A DNA stretch of 64,000 nt from Takakia lepidozioides (GCA_030704615.1 CM060733.1:70432001-70496000), one strand, 5' to 3'; positions 36,101-48,599 are shown, numbered from the stretch's first letter. Notes: a model not told the origin generated them from the sequence alone. Program-made: numbers and translations.

Positions 36101-39100
36101 TAATTGCCCCTGAAGTCCAAATTTTGCACCCTTAAACATTGAAATGTTTAGCTCAAACAGTGTGCCTTGCCGCACACTGTTTGAGCTGGCAGTAAGGGTT
36201 ATTTCACCCTCTGATAACTGACTGCAAGACCAAATTTTGCACCCTAAAACATTGAAAAGATCTGCTCAAACAGTGTGCATTGCCGCACACTGTTTGAGCT
36301 GGCAGTGCAGGGTTCATTTCATCCTCAGAAAGGTGCCCTGAAGTCCAAATTTTTGCACCCTAAAAACATTGAAACGTTCAGCTCAAACAGTGTGCGGGCA
36401 ACGCACACTGTTTGAGCTGGCAGTGAAGGGTTCATTTCATCCTCAGATAGTGCCCCTGAAGTCCAAATTTTGCACCCTAAAACATTGAAATGTTCAGCTC
36501 AAACAGTGTGCGTTGCCGCACACTGTTTGGGCTGACAGTGAAGGGTTCATTTCATCCTCAGATAGGTGCCCCTGAAGTCCAATTTTGCACCCTAAAACAT
36601 TGAAACGTTCAGCTCAAACAGTGTGCGGCAACGCACACTGTTTGAGCTGGCAGTGAAGGGTTCATTTCATCCTCAGATAGGTGCCCCTGAAGTCCAAATT
36701 TGCACCCTAAAACATTGAAATGTCAGCTCAAACAGTGTGCGTTGCCGCCCACTGTGAGCTGACAGTGAAGGGTTCATTTCATCCTCAGAAAGGTGCCCTG
36801 AAGTCCAAATTTTGCACCCTAAAACATTGAAACGTTCAGCTCAAACAGTGTGCGGCAACGCACACTGTTTGAGCTGGCCAGTGAAGGGTTCATTTCATCC
36901 TCAGATAGGTGCCCCTGAAGTCCAAATTTTGCACCCTAAGACATTGAAATGTTCAGCTCAAACAGTGGCGTTGCCGCACACTGTTTGGGCTGACAGTGAA
37001 GGGTTCATTTCATCCTCAGATAGGTGCCCCTGAAGTCCAAATTTGCACCCTAAAACATTGAAATGTTCAGCTCAAACAGTGTGGTTGCCGCACACTGTTT
37101 GAGCTGACAGTGAAGGGTTCATTTCATCCTCAGATAGGTGGCCCTGAAGTCCAAATTTTGCACCCTAAAACATTGAAACGTTCAGCTCAAACAGTGTGCG
37201 GCAACGCACACTGTTTGAGCTGGCAGTGAAGGGTTCATTTCATCCTCAGATAGGTGCCCCTGAAGTCCAAATTTTGCACCCTAAAACATTGAAATGTTCA
37301 GCTCAAACAGTGTGCGTTGCCGCACACTGTTAGGGCTGACAGTGAAGGTTCATTTCATCCTGAGATAGGTGCCCTGAATCCCATTTTGCACCCTGATGTA
37401 CCTTCGTTTGGGTCACAACTTGCCAACTGGGAACATGCCAATGGCAGAAAATTGAAGGGTTCATTTCACCCTCAGATATCTGACTGCAAGACCAAATTTT
37501 ATACCCTAAAACATTGAAAAGATCAGCTCAAACAATGTGCGTTGCCGCACACTGTTTGAAGCTGGCAGTGCAGGGTTCATTTTCATCCTCAGAAAAGTGC
37601 CCTGAAGTCCAAATTTTGCACCCTAAAACATTGAAATGTTCAGCTCAAACAGTGTGCGTTGCCGCACACTGTTTGGGCTCACAGTGAAGGGTTCATTTCA
37701 TCCTCATATAAGTGCCCCTGAAGTCCAAATTTGCACCTTAAACATTGCAATGTTTAGCTCAAACAGGTGCCTTGCCGCACACTGTTTGAGCTGGCAGTGA
37801 AGGGTTCATTTCACCCTCTGATAACTGACTGCAAAAGACCCAATTTTGCCACCCTAAAACATTGAAAGATTGCTCAAACAGTGTGCATTGTGCGCACAGT
37901 TTGAGCTGGAGTGCAGGGTTCATTTCATCCTCAGATAGGTGCCCCTGAAGTCCAAATTTGCACCCTAAAACATTGAAACGTTCAGCTCAAACAGTGTCGG
38001 CAAAGCACACTGTTTGATGCTGGCAGTGAAGGGTTCATTCATCCTCAGATAGGTGCCCCTGAAGTCCAAATTTTGCACCTAAAACATTGAAAGTTCAGCT
38101 CAAACAGTGTGCGTTGCCGCACACTGTTGAGGACAGTGAAGGGTTCATTTCATCTCAGAAAGGTGCCCCTGAAGGCCCAAATTTTGCACCCTAACACATT
38201 GAAAACGTTCAGCTCAAACAGTGTGCGGCAACGCACACTGTTTGAGCTGGCAGTGAAGGGTTCATTTCATCCTCAGATAGGTGCCCCTGAAGTCCAAATT
38301 TTGCACCCTAAAACATTGAAGTTCAGCTCAAAAACGTGTGCGGCAACGCACACTGTTTGAGCTGGCAGTGAAGGGTTCATTTCATCCTCAGATAGGTGCC
38401 CCTGAAGTCCAAATTTTGCACCCTAAAACATTGAAATGTTCAGCTCAAACAGTGTGCGTTGCCGCACACTGTTGGTGACAGTGAAGGGTTCATTTCATCC
38501 TGAGATAGGTGCCCCTGTGAAGTCCAAATTTTGCACCCTGATGTACCTTCGTTTGTGTCACAACTTGCCAACTTGGAACATGCCAATGGCAGAAAAGTTT
38601 GAAGGGTTCATTTCACCCTCAGATATCTGACTGCAAGACCAAATTTGTACCCTAAAACATTGAAAGATCTGCTCAAACAATGTGCGTTGCCGAAAACTGT
38701 TTGAGCTGGCAGTGCAGGGTTCATTTCATCCTCAGATAGGTGCCCTGAAGCCAAATTTGCCCCCTAAGACATTGAAATGTTCAGCTCAAACAGTGTGCGT
38801 TGCCGCACACTGTTTGGGCTGACAGTGAAGGGTTCTTCATCCTCAGATAGGTGGCCCGGAAGTCCAATTTTGCACCCTAAAACATGAAATGTTCAGCTCA
38901 AACAGTGTGGTTGCCGCACACTGTTTGAGCTGACAGTTGAAGGGTTTCTTTATCCTCAGATAGGTGGCCCTGAAGTCCAAATTTGACCCCCTAAAACATT
39001 GAAACGTTCAGCTCAAACAGTGTGCGGAAACGCACACTGTTTGAGCTGGCAGTGAAGGTTCATTTCATCCTCAGATAGGTGCCCCTGAAGTCCAAATTTG

Positions 39101-42100
39101 CACCCTAAAACATTGAAATGTCAGCTCAAACAGTGTGCGTTGCCGCACACTGTTAGGGCTGACGTGAAGGGTCATTTCATCCTCAGATAGGTGCCCCTGA
39201 AGTCCAAATTTTGCACCCTGAGTCCTTCGTTTGTGTCACAACTTGCCAACTTGGACATGCCAATGGCAGAAAAGTGAAGGGTTCATTTCACCCTCAGATA
39301 TCTGACTGCAAGACCAAAATTTTTGTACCCTAAAACATTGAAAGATCTGCTCAAACAATGTGCGTTGCCGCACACTGTTTGAGCTGGCAGTGCTGGGTTC
39401 ATTTCATCCTCAGAAAGGTGCCCCTGAAGTCCAAATTTTGCACCCTAAAACATTGAAATGTTCAGCTCAAACAGTGTGCGTTGCCGCACACTGTTTGGGC
39501 TCACAGTGAAGGGTTCATTTCAACCTCATATAACTGCCCCCTGAAGTCCAAATTTTGCACCCAACATTGAAATGTTTAGCTCAAACAGTGTGCCTTGCCC
39601 ACACTGTTTGAGCTGGCAGTGAAGGGTTCATTTCACCCTCTGTAACTGATGCAAGACCAAATTTTGCACCTAAAAAACATTGAAAAGATTGCTCAAACAG
39701 TGTGCATTGCCGCACACTGTTTGACGCTGGCAGTGCAGGGTTCATTTCATCCTCAGAAAGGTGCCCCTGAAGTCCAAATTTTGCCCCCTAAAACATTGAA
39801 CGTTCAGCTCAAACGTGTGCGGCAACGAACACTGTTTGAGCTGGCAGTGAAGGGTTCATTTCATCTCAGATAGGTGCCCCCTGAAGTCCAAATTTTGCCC
39901 CTAAAACATTGAAATGTTTCAGCTCAAACAGTGTGCGTTGCCGCACACTGTTTGGGCTGACAGTGAAGGGTTCATTTCATCCTCAGATAGGTTGCCCCTG
40001 AAGTCCAAATTTTGCACCCTAAAACATTGAAACGTTCAGCTCAAAAAGTGTGCGGCAACGCACACTGTGTTGAGCTCGGCAGTGAAGGGTTCATTTCATC
40101 CTAGATAGGTGCCCCATGAAGTCCAAATTTTGCACCCTAAAAAACATTGAAATGTTCAGCTCAAACAAGTGTGCGTTGCCGCACACTGTTGAGATGACAG
40201 TGAGGGTTCATTTCATCCTCAGAAGGTGCCCCTGAGTCCAAATTTTGCACCCTAAAACATTGAAACGTTCAGCTCAAACAGTGTGCGGAACGCACACTGT
40301 TTGAGCTGGCAGTGAAGGGTTCACATCCTCAGATAGGTTGCCCCTTGAAGTCCAAATTTGCACCCTAAGACAATTGAAATGTTAGCTCAAACAGTGTGCG
40401 TTGCCGCCACGTTTGCGGGGCTGATCAGTGAAGGGTTCATTTCATCCTCAGATAGGTGCCCCCTGAAGTCCAAATTTTGCACCCTATAAAACATTGAAAG
40501 TTCAGCTCAAACAGTGTGGTTGCCGCACCACTGTTGAGCTGACAGTGAAGGGTTTCATTCATCCTCAGATAGGTGGCCCCTGAAGTCCAAATTTTGACCC
40601 TAAAACATTGAAACGTTCAGCTCAAACAGTGTGCGGCAAACGCACACTGTTGAGTGGCAGTGAAGGGGTCTTTTCATCCTCAGATAGGTGCCCCTGTGAA
40701 GTCAAATTTTGCACCCTAAAACGTTGAAATGTTCAGCCAAACAGTGTGCGTGCCGCACACTGTTAGGGCTGACAGTGAATGGTTCATTCTCCTCAAGATA
40801 GGTGCCCTTGAAGTCCAAATTTTGCACCCTGATGTACCTTCGTTTGTGTCACAACTTGCCAACTTGGCACATGCCAATGGCAGGAAAAGTGAAGGGTTCA
40901 TTTCATCTCAGATATCTGACTGCCAGACCAAATTTGTACCCTAAACATGACAAGGATCTGCTCACAAATGTGCGTTGCCGCACACTTTTGAGCTGGCAGT
41001 GCTGTGGGTTCATTTCATCCTCAGAAAGGTGCCCCTGAAGTCCAAATTTTGCATCCTAAAACATTGAAATGTTCAGCTCAAACAGTGTGCGTTGCCGCAC
41101 ATGTTTGGGCTCACAGTGAAGGGTTCATTTCATCCTCATATAAGTGCCCCTGAAAGTCCAAATTTTGCACCCTTAAACATTGAATGTTTAGCTCAAACAG
41201 TGTGCCTTGCCGCACACTGTTTTGAGCTGGCAGTGAAGGGTTCATTTCACCCTCTGATAACTGACTGCAAGACCAAATTTTTGCACCCTTAAAACATGAA
41301 AAGATTTGCTCAAACATGTGCATTGCCGCACACGTTTGGAGCTGGCAGTGCAGGGGTTTTTCATTCTCAGAAAGGTGCCACTGAAGTCCAAATTTTGCAC
41401 CCTAAAAAACATTGAAACGTTCAGCTCAAACAGTGTGCGCAACGCACACTGTTTGAGCTGGCAGTGAAGGGTTCATTCATCCTCGATAGGTGACCCCTGA
41501 AGTCCAAATTTTGCACCCTAAAACATTGAAATGTTCAGCTCAAACAGTGTGCGTTGCCGCCACACTGTTTGGGCTGACAGTGAAGGGTTCATTTCATCCT
41601 CAGATAGGTGCCCCTGAAGGCCCAATTTTGCACCCTTAAAAAATGAACGTTCAGCTCAAAACAGTGTGCGCAACGCACACTGTTTGAGTGGCAGTGAAGG
41701 GTTCATTTCATCCTCAGATAGGTGCCCCTGAAGTCCAAATTTTGCACCCTAAAACATTGAAATTTCAGCTCAAACAGTGTGCGTGCCGCACACTGTTTGA
41801 GCTGACAGTGAAGGGTTCATTTCATCCTCAGAAAGGTGCCCCTGAAGTCCACATTTTGCCACCCTAAAACATTGAAACGTTCCGCTCAAACAGTGTGCGG
41901 CAACGCACACTGTTTGAGCTGGCAGTGAAGGGTTCATTTCATCCTCAGATAGGTGCCCTGAAGTCCAAATTTTGCACCCTGATGTACCTTCGTTTGTGTC
42001 ACAACTTGCCAACTGGAACTGCCAATGGCAGAAAAGTGAGGGGTCATTTCACCCTCAGATATGCGGACTGCAAACCAAATTTTTGTACCCTAAAACATTG

Positions 42101-45100
42101 AAAGATCTGCTAAACAATGTGCGTTGCCGCACCCTGTGTGAGCTGGCAGTGCTGGGTTCATTTTCATCCTCAGAAAGGGTGCCCTGTTGACGTCCAAATG
42201 TGCACCCTAAAGCAGTTGAAATGTTCAGCTCAAACAGTGTGCTTGCCCTACCATGTTTGGGTCACAGTGTGAAGGGTGTCATTTCATCCTCATATAAGTG
42301 CCCCTGACGTCCAACAAATGTTTGCACCCTTAAAAATTGAAATTTAGCTCAAAACAGTGTGCCTTGCAAAAATTGAAATTTAGCTCAAAACAGTGTGCCT
42401 TGCCGCACACTGTTGACGCTGGCAGTGAAGGGTTCATTTCATCTCAGGAAGGTGCCCTGAAAGTCCAAAATTTTGCACCCTAAAACATTGAAAAGTTCTG
42501 CTCAAACAGTGTGCGTTGCCGCACACTGTTAGCGGCTGACAGTGAGGGTTTCATTTCATCCTCAGATAGGTGCCCCTTGAAGTCAAATTTTGCACCCTGA
42601 TGTTACCTTCGTTGTGTCACAATTGCCAACTTGGAACATGCCAATGGCAGGAAAAGTGAAGGGTTCATTTCACCCTCGAGATCTGACGGCAAAGACCAAA
42701 TTTGTACCCTAAAACATTGAAAAGACTGACTCAAACATGTGCGTTGCCGCACACTGTTTGACGCTGTGGCAGATAGTGCTGGGTTCATTTCATCCTCAGA
42801 AAGGTGCCCCCTGAAGTCCAAATTTTGCACCCTAAAAACATTGAAATGTTCAGCCTCAAACGTGTGCGTTGCCGCACACTGTTTGGGCTGACAGTGAAGG
42901 GTTCATTTCATCCTCAGATAAATGCCCCTGAAGTCCAAATTTTGCACCCTTAAACATTGAAATGTTTAGCTCAAACAGTGTGCCTTGCCGCACACTGTTT
43001 GAGCTGGCAGTGAAGGGTCATTTCACCTCTGATAAACTGACTGCAGAGACCAAATTTTTGCACCCTAAAACATTGAAAGTTCTGCTCAACAGTGTGCGTG
43101 CATTGAGCACACTGTGAGCTGGCCAGTGCAGGGTTCATTTCATCCTCAGAAAGGGCCCCCGAAGTCCAAATTTGCACCTAAAACATGAAAAGTTCAGCTC
43201 AAAACAGTGTGCGTTGCAACGCACACTGTTTGAGCTGGCAGTGACAGGGTTCATTTCATCCTCGATAGGTGCCACCTTGGGGGGAAGTCCAAAAATTTTG
43301 CCACCCAAAACATTGAAATGTTCAGCTCAAAACAGTGTGCGTTGCCGCACACTGTTGGGTGACAGTGAATGTTCTTCTCCTCAGATAGGTTGCCCCTGAA
43401 GTCCAAATTTGCACCCTAAAACATTGAAAACGTCAGCTCAAACGTGCTGCGAAACGCACACTGTTTGAGCTGGCAGGAAGGGTTCATTTCATCCCTCAGA
43501 TAGGGCCCCTGAAGTCCCAAATTTTGCACCCTAACACATTGAAATGTTCAGCCAAAAACAGTGTGCGTTGCCGCACACTGTTTGGGCGGACAGTGAAGGG
43601 TTCATTCATTCTCAGATAGGGTGCCCTGAAGTCCAAAGTTTTGCACCCTAAACATTTGAACCGTCAGCTAAACAGTGTGCGGCAACGCAACACTGTTTGA
43701 TGCTGGCAGTTGGAGGGTTCATTTATCCTCAGATAGGTGACCCATGAAGTCCAAATTGCAACCTAAAAACATTGAAATGTTCAGCTCAAACAGTGCGGCA
43801 ACGCAACACTGTTTGATGCTGGCAGTTGGAGGGTTCATTTATCCTCAGATAGGTGACCCATGAAGTCCAAATTGCAACCTAAAAACATTGAAATGTTCAG
43901 CTCAAACAGTTGTGGTTGCCGCACACTGTTTGAGCTGACAGTGAAGGTTCATTTCATCCTCAGATAGGTGCCCTGAAGTCCAAATTTTGCACCCTAAAAA
44001 CATTGAAACGTTCAGCTCAAACAGTGGCGGCAACGCACAACTTTGAGCTGGCAGTGAAGGGTTCATTTCATCCTCAGATAGGTGCCCCTGAAGTCCAAAT
44101 TTTGCACCCTAAAACATTGAAAGTTCAGCTCAAACAGTGTGCGTTGCCGCACCTTGTTAGGGCTGACAGTGAATGGTTTCATTTCATCCTCAGATAGGTG
44201 CCCCTGAAGTCCAAATTTTGCCCCTGATGTACCTTCGTTTGTGGAACAACTTGCCAACTTGGAACATGCCAATGGCAGAAAAGTGAAGGGTTCATTTCAT
44301 CCTAGATATCTGACTGCAAGACCAAATTTGTACCCTAAAACATTGAAAAGATCTGCTCAAAACAATGTGCGTTGCCGCACACTGTTTGAGCTCGCAGTGC
44401 TGGGTTCATTTCATCCTCAGAAAGGTGCCCTGAAGTCCCAAATTTTGCATCCTAAAACATTGAATGTTAAGCTCAAAACAGTGTGGTTGAGCACACTGTT
44501 TGGGCTCACGTGAAGGTTCATTTCATCCTCATATAAGTGCCCCTGAAGTCCAAATTTGCACCCTTAAACATTGAAATGTTTAGCTCAACAACAGTGTGCA
44601 TTGCCGCAACACTGTTTGAGCTGGCAGTGAAGGTTCATTTCACCCTCTGATAACTGACTGCAAGACCAAATTTGCACCCTAAAAACATTGAAAAGATCTG
44701 CTCAAACAGTGTGCATTGCCGCACACTGTTTGAGCTGGAAGGCAGGGTTCATTTCATCCTAATTTTGCACCCTAAAACATTGAAACGTTCAGCTCAAACA
44801 GTGTGCGGCCGCACACTGTTTGAGCTGGCAGTGAAGGGTTCATTTCATCCTCAGATAGGTGCCCCTGAAGTCCAAATTTTGCACCCTAAAACATTGAAAT
44901 GTTCAGCTCAAACAGTGTGCGTTGCCGCACACTGTTTGGGCTGACAGTGAAGGGTTCATTTCATCCTCAGATAGGTGCCCCTGAAGTCCAAATTTTGCAC
45001 CCTAAAACATTGAAATGTTCAGCTCAAACAGTGTGCGGCCGCACACTGTTTGAGCTGGCAGTGAAGGGTTCATTTCATCCTCAGATAGGTGCCCTGAAGT

Positions 45101-46990
45101 CCAAATTTTGCACCCTAAAACATTGAAATGTTCAGCTCAAACAGTGTGCGTTGCCGCACACTGTTTGAGCTGCAGTGAAGGGTTCATTTCATCCTCAGAA
45201 AGGTGCCCCTGAAGTCCAAATTTTGCACCCTAAAACATTGAAATGTTCAGCTCAAACAGTGTGCGGCCGCACACTGTTTGAGCTGGCAGTGAAGGGTTCA
45301 TTTCATCCTCAGATAGGTGCCCCTGAAGTCCAAATTTTGCACCCTGAAAACATTCGTTGTGTCAACAACTTGCCGTTGCCGCACATGTTTGGCTGACAGT
45401 GAAGGGTTCATTTCACCTCAGATAACTGACTGCAAGACCAAATTTTGCACCCTCAGATAACTGACTGCAAGACCAAATTTTGCACCCTAAAACATTGAAA
45501 GATCTGCTCAAACAGTGTGCGTTGCCGCACACTGTTTGAGCTGGCAGTGAAGGGTTCATTTCATCCTCAGATAAGTGCCCTGAAGTCCAAATTTTGCACC
45601 CTAAAACATTGAAATGTTCAGCTCAAACAGTGTGCGTTGCCGCACACTGTTTGGGCTGACAGTGAAGGGTTCATTTCATCCTCATTAAGTGCCCCTGAAG
45701 TCCAAATTTTGCACCCTGAAACATTGAAATGTTCAGCTCAAACAGTGTGCGTTGCCGCACACTGTTTGAGCTGGCAGTGAAGGGTTCATTTCACCCTCAG
45801 ATAACTGCCCCTGCAAGTCCAAATTTTGCACCCTAAAACATTGAAATGTTCAGCTCAAACAGTGTGCGTTGCCGCACACTGTTTGAGCTGGCAGTGAAGG
45901 GTTCATTTCATCCTCAGAAAGGTGCCCCTGAAGTCCAAATTTTGCACCCTAAAACATTGAAATGTTCAGCTCAAACAGTGTGCGGCCGCACACTGTTTGG
46001 AGCTGGCAGTGAAGGGTTCATTTCATCCTCAGATAGGTGCCCCTGAAGTCCAAATTTTGCACCCTAAAACATTGAAATGTTCAGCTCAAACAGTGTGCGT
46101 TGCCGCACACTGTTTGGGCTGACAGTGAAGGGTTCATTTCATCCTCAGATAGGTGCCCCTGAAGTCCAAATTTTGCACCCTAAAACATTGAAATGTTCAG
46201 CTCAAACAGTGTGCGTTGCCGCACACTGTTTGAGCTGGCAGTGAAGGGTTCATTTCATCCTCAGATAGGTGCCCCTGAAGTCCAAATTTTGCACCCTAAA
46301 ACATTGAAATGTTCAGCTCAAACAGTGTGCGTTGCCGCACACTGTTTGAGCTGACAGTGAAGGGTTCATTTCATCCTCAGAAAGGTGCCCTGAAGTCCAA
46401 ATTTTGCACCCTAAACATTGAAATGTTCAGCTCAAACAGTGTGCGTTGCCGCACACTGTTTGAGCTGGCAGTGAAGGGTTCATTTCATCCTCAGATAGGT
46501 GCCCTGAAGTCCAAATTTTGCACCCTAAACATTGAAATGTTCAGCTCAACAGTGTGCGTTGCCGCACACTGTTTGGGCTGACAGTGAAGGTTCATTTCAT
46601 CCTCAGATAGGTGCCCCTGAAGTCCAAATTTTGCACCCTAAAACATTGAAATGTTCAGCTCAAACAGTGTGCGTTGCCGCACACTGTTTGAGCTGACAGT
46701 GAAGGGTTCATTTCATCCTCAGATAGGTGGCCCTGAAGTCCAAATTTTGCACCCTAAAACATTGAAATGTTCAGCTCAAACAGTGTGCGTTGCCGCACAC
46801 TGTTTGAGCTGGCAGTGAAGGTTCATTTCATCCTCAGATAGGTGCCCCTGAAGTCCAAATTTTGCACCCTAAAACATTGAAATGTTCAGCTCAAACAGTG
46901 TGCGTTGCCGCACACTGTTTGGGCTGACAGTGAAGGGTTCATTTCATCCTCAGATAGGTGCCCCTGAAGTCCAAATTTTGCACCCTGATG
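21167..46990 (+). repeat. Higher-order repeat marker monomers (17 copies)
   Basis: In one monomer type the palindrome is replaced by about 60 bp starting GATGTACCTTCGTTTGTGTC and ending near CCAATGGCAG. It occurs near 21167, 22769, 24712, 26309, 28370, 30081, 31450, 33515, 35789, 37395, 38540, 39220 (degraded), 40831, 41981, 42600, 44226 and 46987. The commonest spacing is about 1.6 kb (1602, 1597, 1606, 1611 and 1626), i.e. 14 monomers. Other gaps (1145-2274) mostly differ by whole monomers. After the marker come, in order, an AGATCTGCTC monomer, a CATATAAG monomer, a TTTAGCTC...CTCTGATAAC monomer and a second AGATCTGCTC monomer. Confidence 0.85.
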
Positions 46991-47980
46991 TTACATTGTT
47001 TGTGTCACAACTTGCCAACTGTGGCACATGCCTTTGGCAGAAGTGAAGGGTTCATTTCACCCTCAGATATCTGACCTGCAAGACCAAATTTTGCACCCTA
47101 AAACATTGAAAAGTTCAGCTCAAACAGTGTGCGTTGCCGCACACTGTTTGAGCTGGCAGTGGGGTTCATTTCATCCTCAGAAATGTGCCCCTGAAGTCCA
47201 AATTTTGCACCCTAAAACATTGAAATGTTCAGCTCAAACAGTGTGCGTTGCCGCACACTGTTTGGGCTGACAGTGAAGGGTTCATTTCATCCTCAGATAA
47301 GTGCCCCTGAAGTCCAAATTTTGCACCCTTAAACATTGAAATGTTCAGCTCAAACAGTGTGCGTTGCCGCACACTGTTTGAGCTGGCAGTGAAGGGTTCA
47401 TTTCATCCTCTGATAAGGTGACTGCAAGTCCAAATTTTGCACCCTAAAACATTGAAAAGTTCAGCTCAAACAGTGTGCGTTGCCGCACACTGTTTGAGCT
47501 GGCAGTGCAGGGTTCATTTCATCCTCAGAAAGGTGCCCCTGAAGTCCAAATTTTGCACCCTAAAACATTGAAATGTTCAGCTCAAACAGTGTGCGGCAAC
47601 GCACTGTTTGAGCTGGCAGTGAAGGGTTCATTTCATCCTCAGATAGGTGCCCCGAAGTCCAAATTTTGCACCCTAAAACATTGAAATGTTCAGCTCAAAC
47701 AGTGTGCGTTGCCGCACACTGTTTGGGCTGACAGTGAAGGGTTCATTTCATCCTCAGATAGGTGCCCCTGAAGTCCAAATTTTGCACCCTAAAACATTGA
47801 AATGTTCAGCTCAAACAGTGTGCGGCAACGCACACTGTTTGAGCTGGCAGTGAAGGTTCATTTCATCCTCAGATAGGTGCCCCTGAAGTCCAAATTTTGC
47901 ACCCTAAAACATTGAAATGTTCAGCTCAAACAGTGTGCGTTGCCGCACACTGTTTGAGCTGGCAGTGAAGGGTTCATTTC
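44760..47980. repeat. Right part of the satellite with loop-less palindromes and few indels
   Basis: Monomers here are close to exactly 116 bp with few small indels. Several have the centre GCGGCCGC (for example 44805-44812 and near 45038, 45268 and 45983), giving a perfect 36-bp palindrome without loop. The strict alternation of centre orientation seen further left is relaxed, and only one marker monomer (46987) is present. Confidence 0.75.
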
Positions 47981-48272
47981 ACCCGCAGATAACTGACTCC
48001 AAGGCCAAATTTTGCACCCTAAAACATTGAAAAGATCTGCTCAAACAGTGTGCGTTTCCGCACACTGTTTGAGCTGGAAGTGAAGGGTTCATTTCATCCT
48101 CAGAAAGGTGTCGTTGAAGGAAGAATTTTGCACCCTTCAACAGTGACATGTGCAGCTCAAACAGTGTGCGGCAACGCACACTGTTTGAGCTGCCACTGAA
48201 TGGTTCTTTCTTTCTCAAATACCTGCCCTTGAAAGCCGAATTCTTCACAAATGTGGGTCCTGTAGATTTTAC

Positions 48273-48599
48273 CTTTTTCGTGGCTACTCGAGAAGACTCC
48301 CCAATTGCCGGGGACCCTTTCCGCTTCGGGCTGCTCTCTTCGCCGACTATGTAGGTGAGCCTCTCCCCCTTCCTCTTTCCCGTAGTCAGATTCTTCGTGA
48401 GGCCAGTGTCAACATCTTCCTCCATGTCGTCTGTCTCTCCCTCAGACGCAGTGTCCTCCTCGCCTGTTCCTGGAACTATGGTGGGTTGTTGTTCTTCTCC
48501 AGATTCCTGCTCCTCCATCGCCACACTTTCCTGTATTCCCTCTTCTTCCTCCTTTTCCTCTTCCTCCACTCTTTCCATCCTCATTCTATATCTTTCCAT
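48273..48599 (-). CDS. Acidic, lysine-rich exon; possible first exon of the methyltransferase gene
   Basis: Minus-strand frame from ATG at 48599. Residues run from a Glu-rich stretch (RVEEEEKEEEEG) through many Glu/Asp/Ser/Thr to basic patches (GKRKGER, SSPKRKGSP, VATKK) that look like nuclear localisation signals. A donor AAAAAG|GTAAAA at 48273/48272 is phase 0 after exactly 109 codons. An AG acceptor at about 20316 before AAA-ATG of the methyltransferase frame is also phase 0. Joining them would place the whole satellite in one intron of about 28 kb. The frame also stays open into the satellite to 47979, which is probably chance. It could instead be a separate small gene. Confidence 0.5.

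Larger units (their letters stand above)
20405..48245. repeat. Satellite array, 116-bp monomer with palindrome, about 240 units
   Basis: Continuous head-to-tail tandem array of about 27.8 kb. Two successive clean monomers at 46081 and 46197 are exactly 116 bp apart. Each ordinary monomer holds a perfect inverted repeat, with arms AGCTCAAACAGTGTGCG and its complement around four central bases, followed by about 78 bp of shared spacer. Monomer variants recur in a fixed order as a higher-order repeat of about 1.6 kb. The outermost monomers at both ends (20405-20600 and 48085-48245) are much more diverged than the interior, as expected of a satellite homogenised by unequal exchange. Frames on both strands are open over several monomers but are not considered genes. 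Confidence 0.97.

Noticed and set aside
20405-48245. CRISPR-like array of palindromic repeats
   Set aside because: The intervening sequence is the same in every unit, so there are no unique spacers. Genome context is eukaryotic and no cas genes are present.
20405-48245. Calling the array a centromere
   Set aside because: Higher-order structure alone is not evidence. The array is short, intron- or gene-adjacent, and no CENH3 or chromosome data are available.
20400-48250. Dozens of open frames of 60-113 codons on both strands inside the array
   Set aside because: They are the 116-bp monomer read in its frames (116 is not a multiple of 3, so three monomers make one frame cycle). They share the same peptide blocks and end at monomer indels. 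No start context or domain.
47979-48272. Acidic minus-strand ORF continuing into satellite as one 343-codon protein
   Set aside because: The part inside the array is only the translated monomer, and the part above 48599 has no clear coding character. A splice donor at 48272 explains the protein-like portion better.
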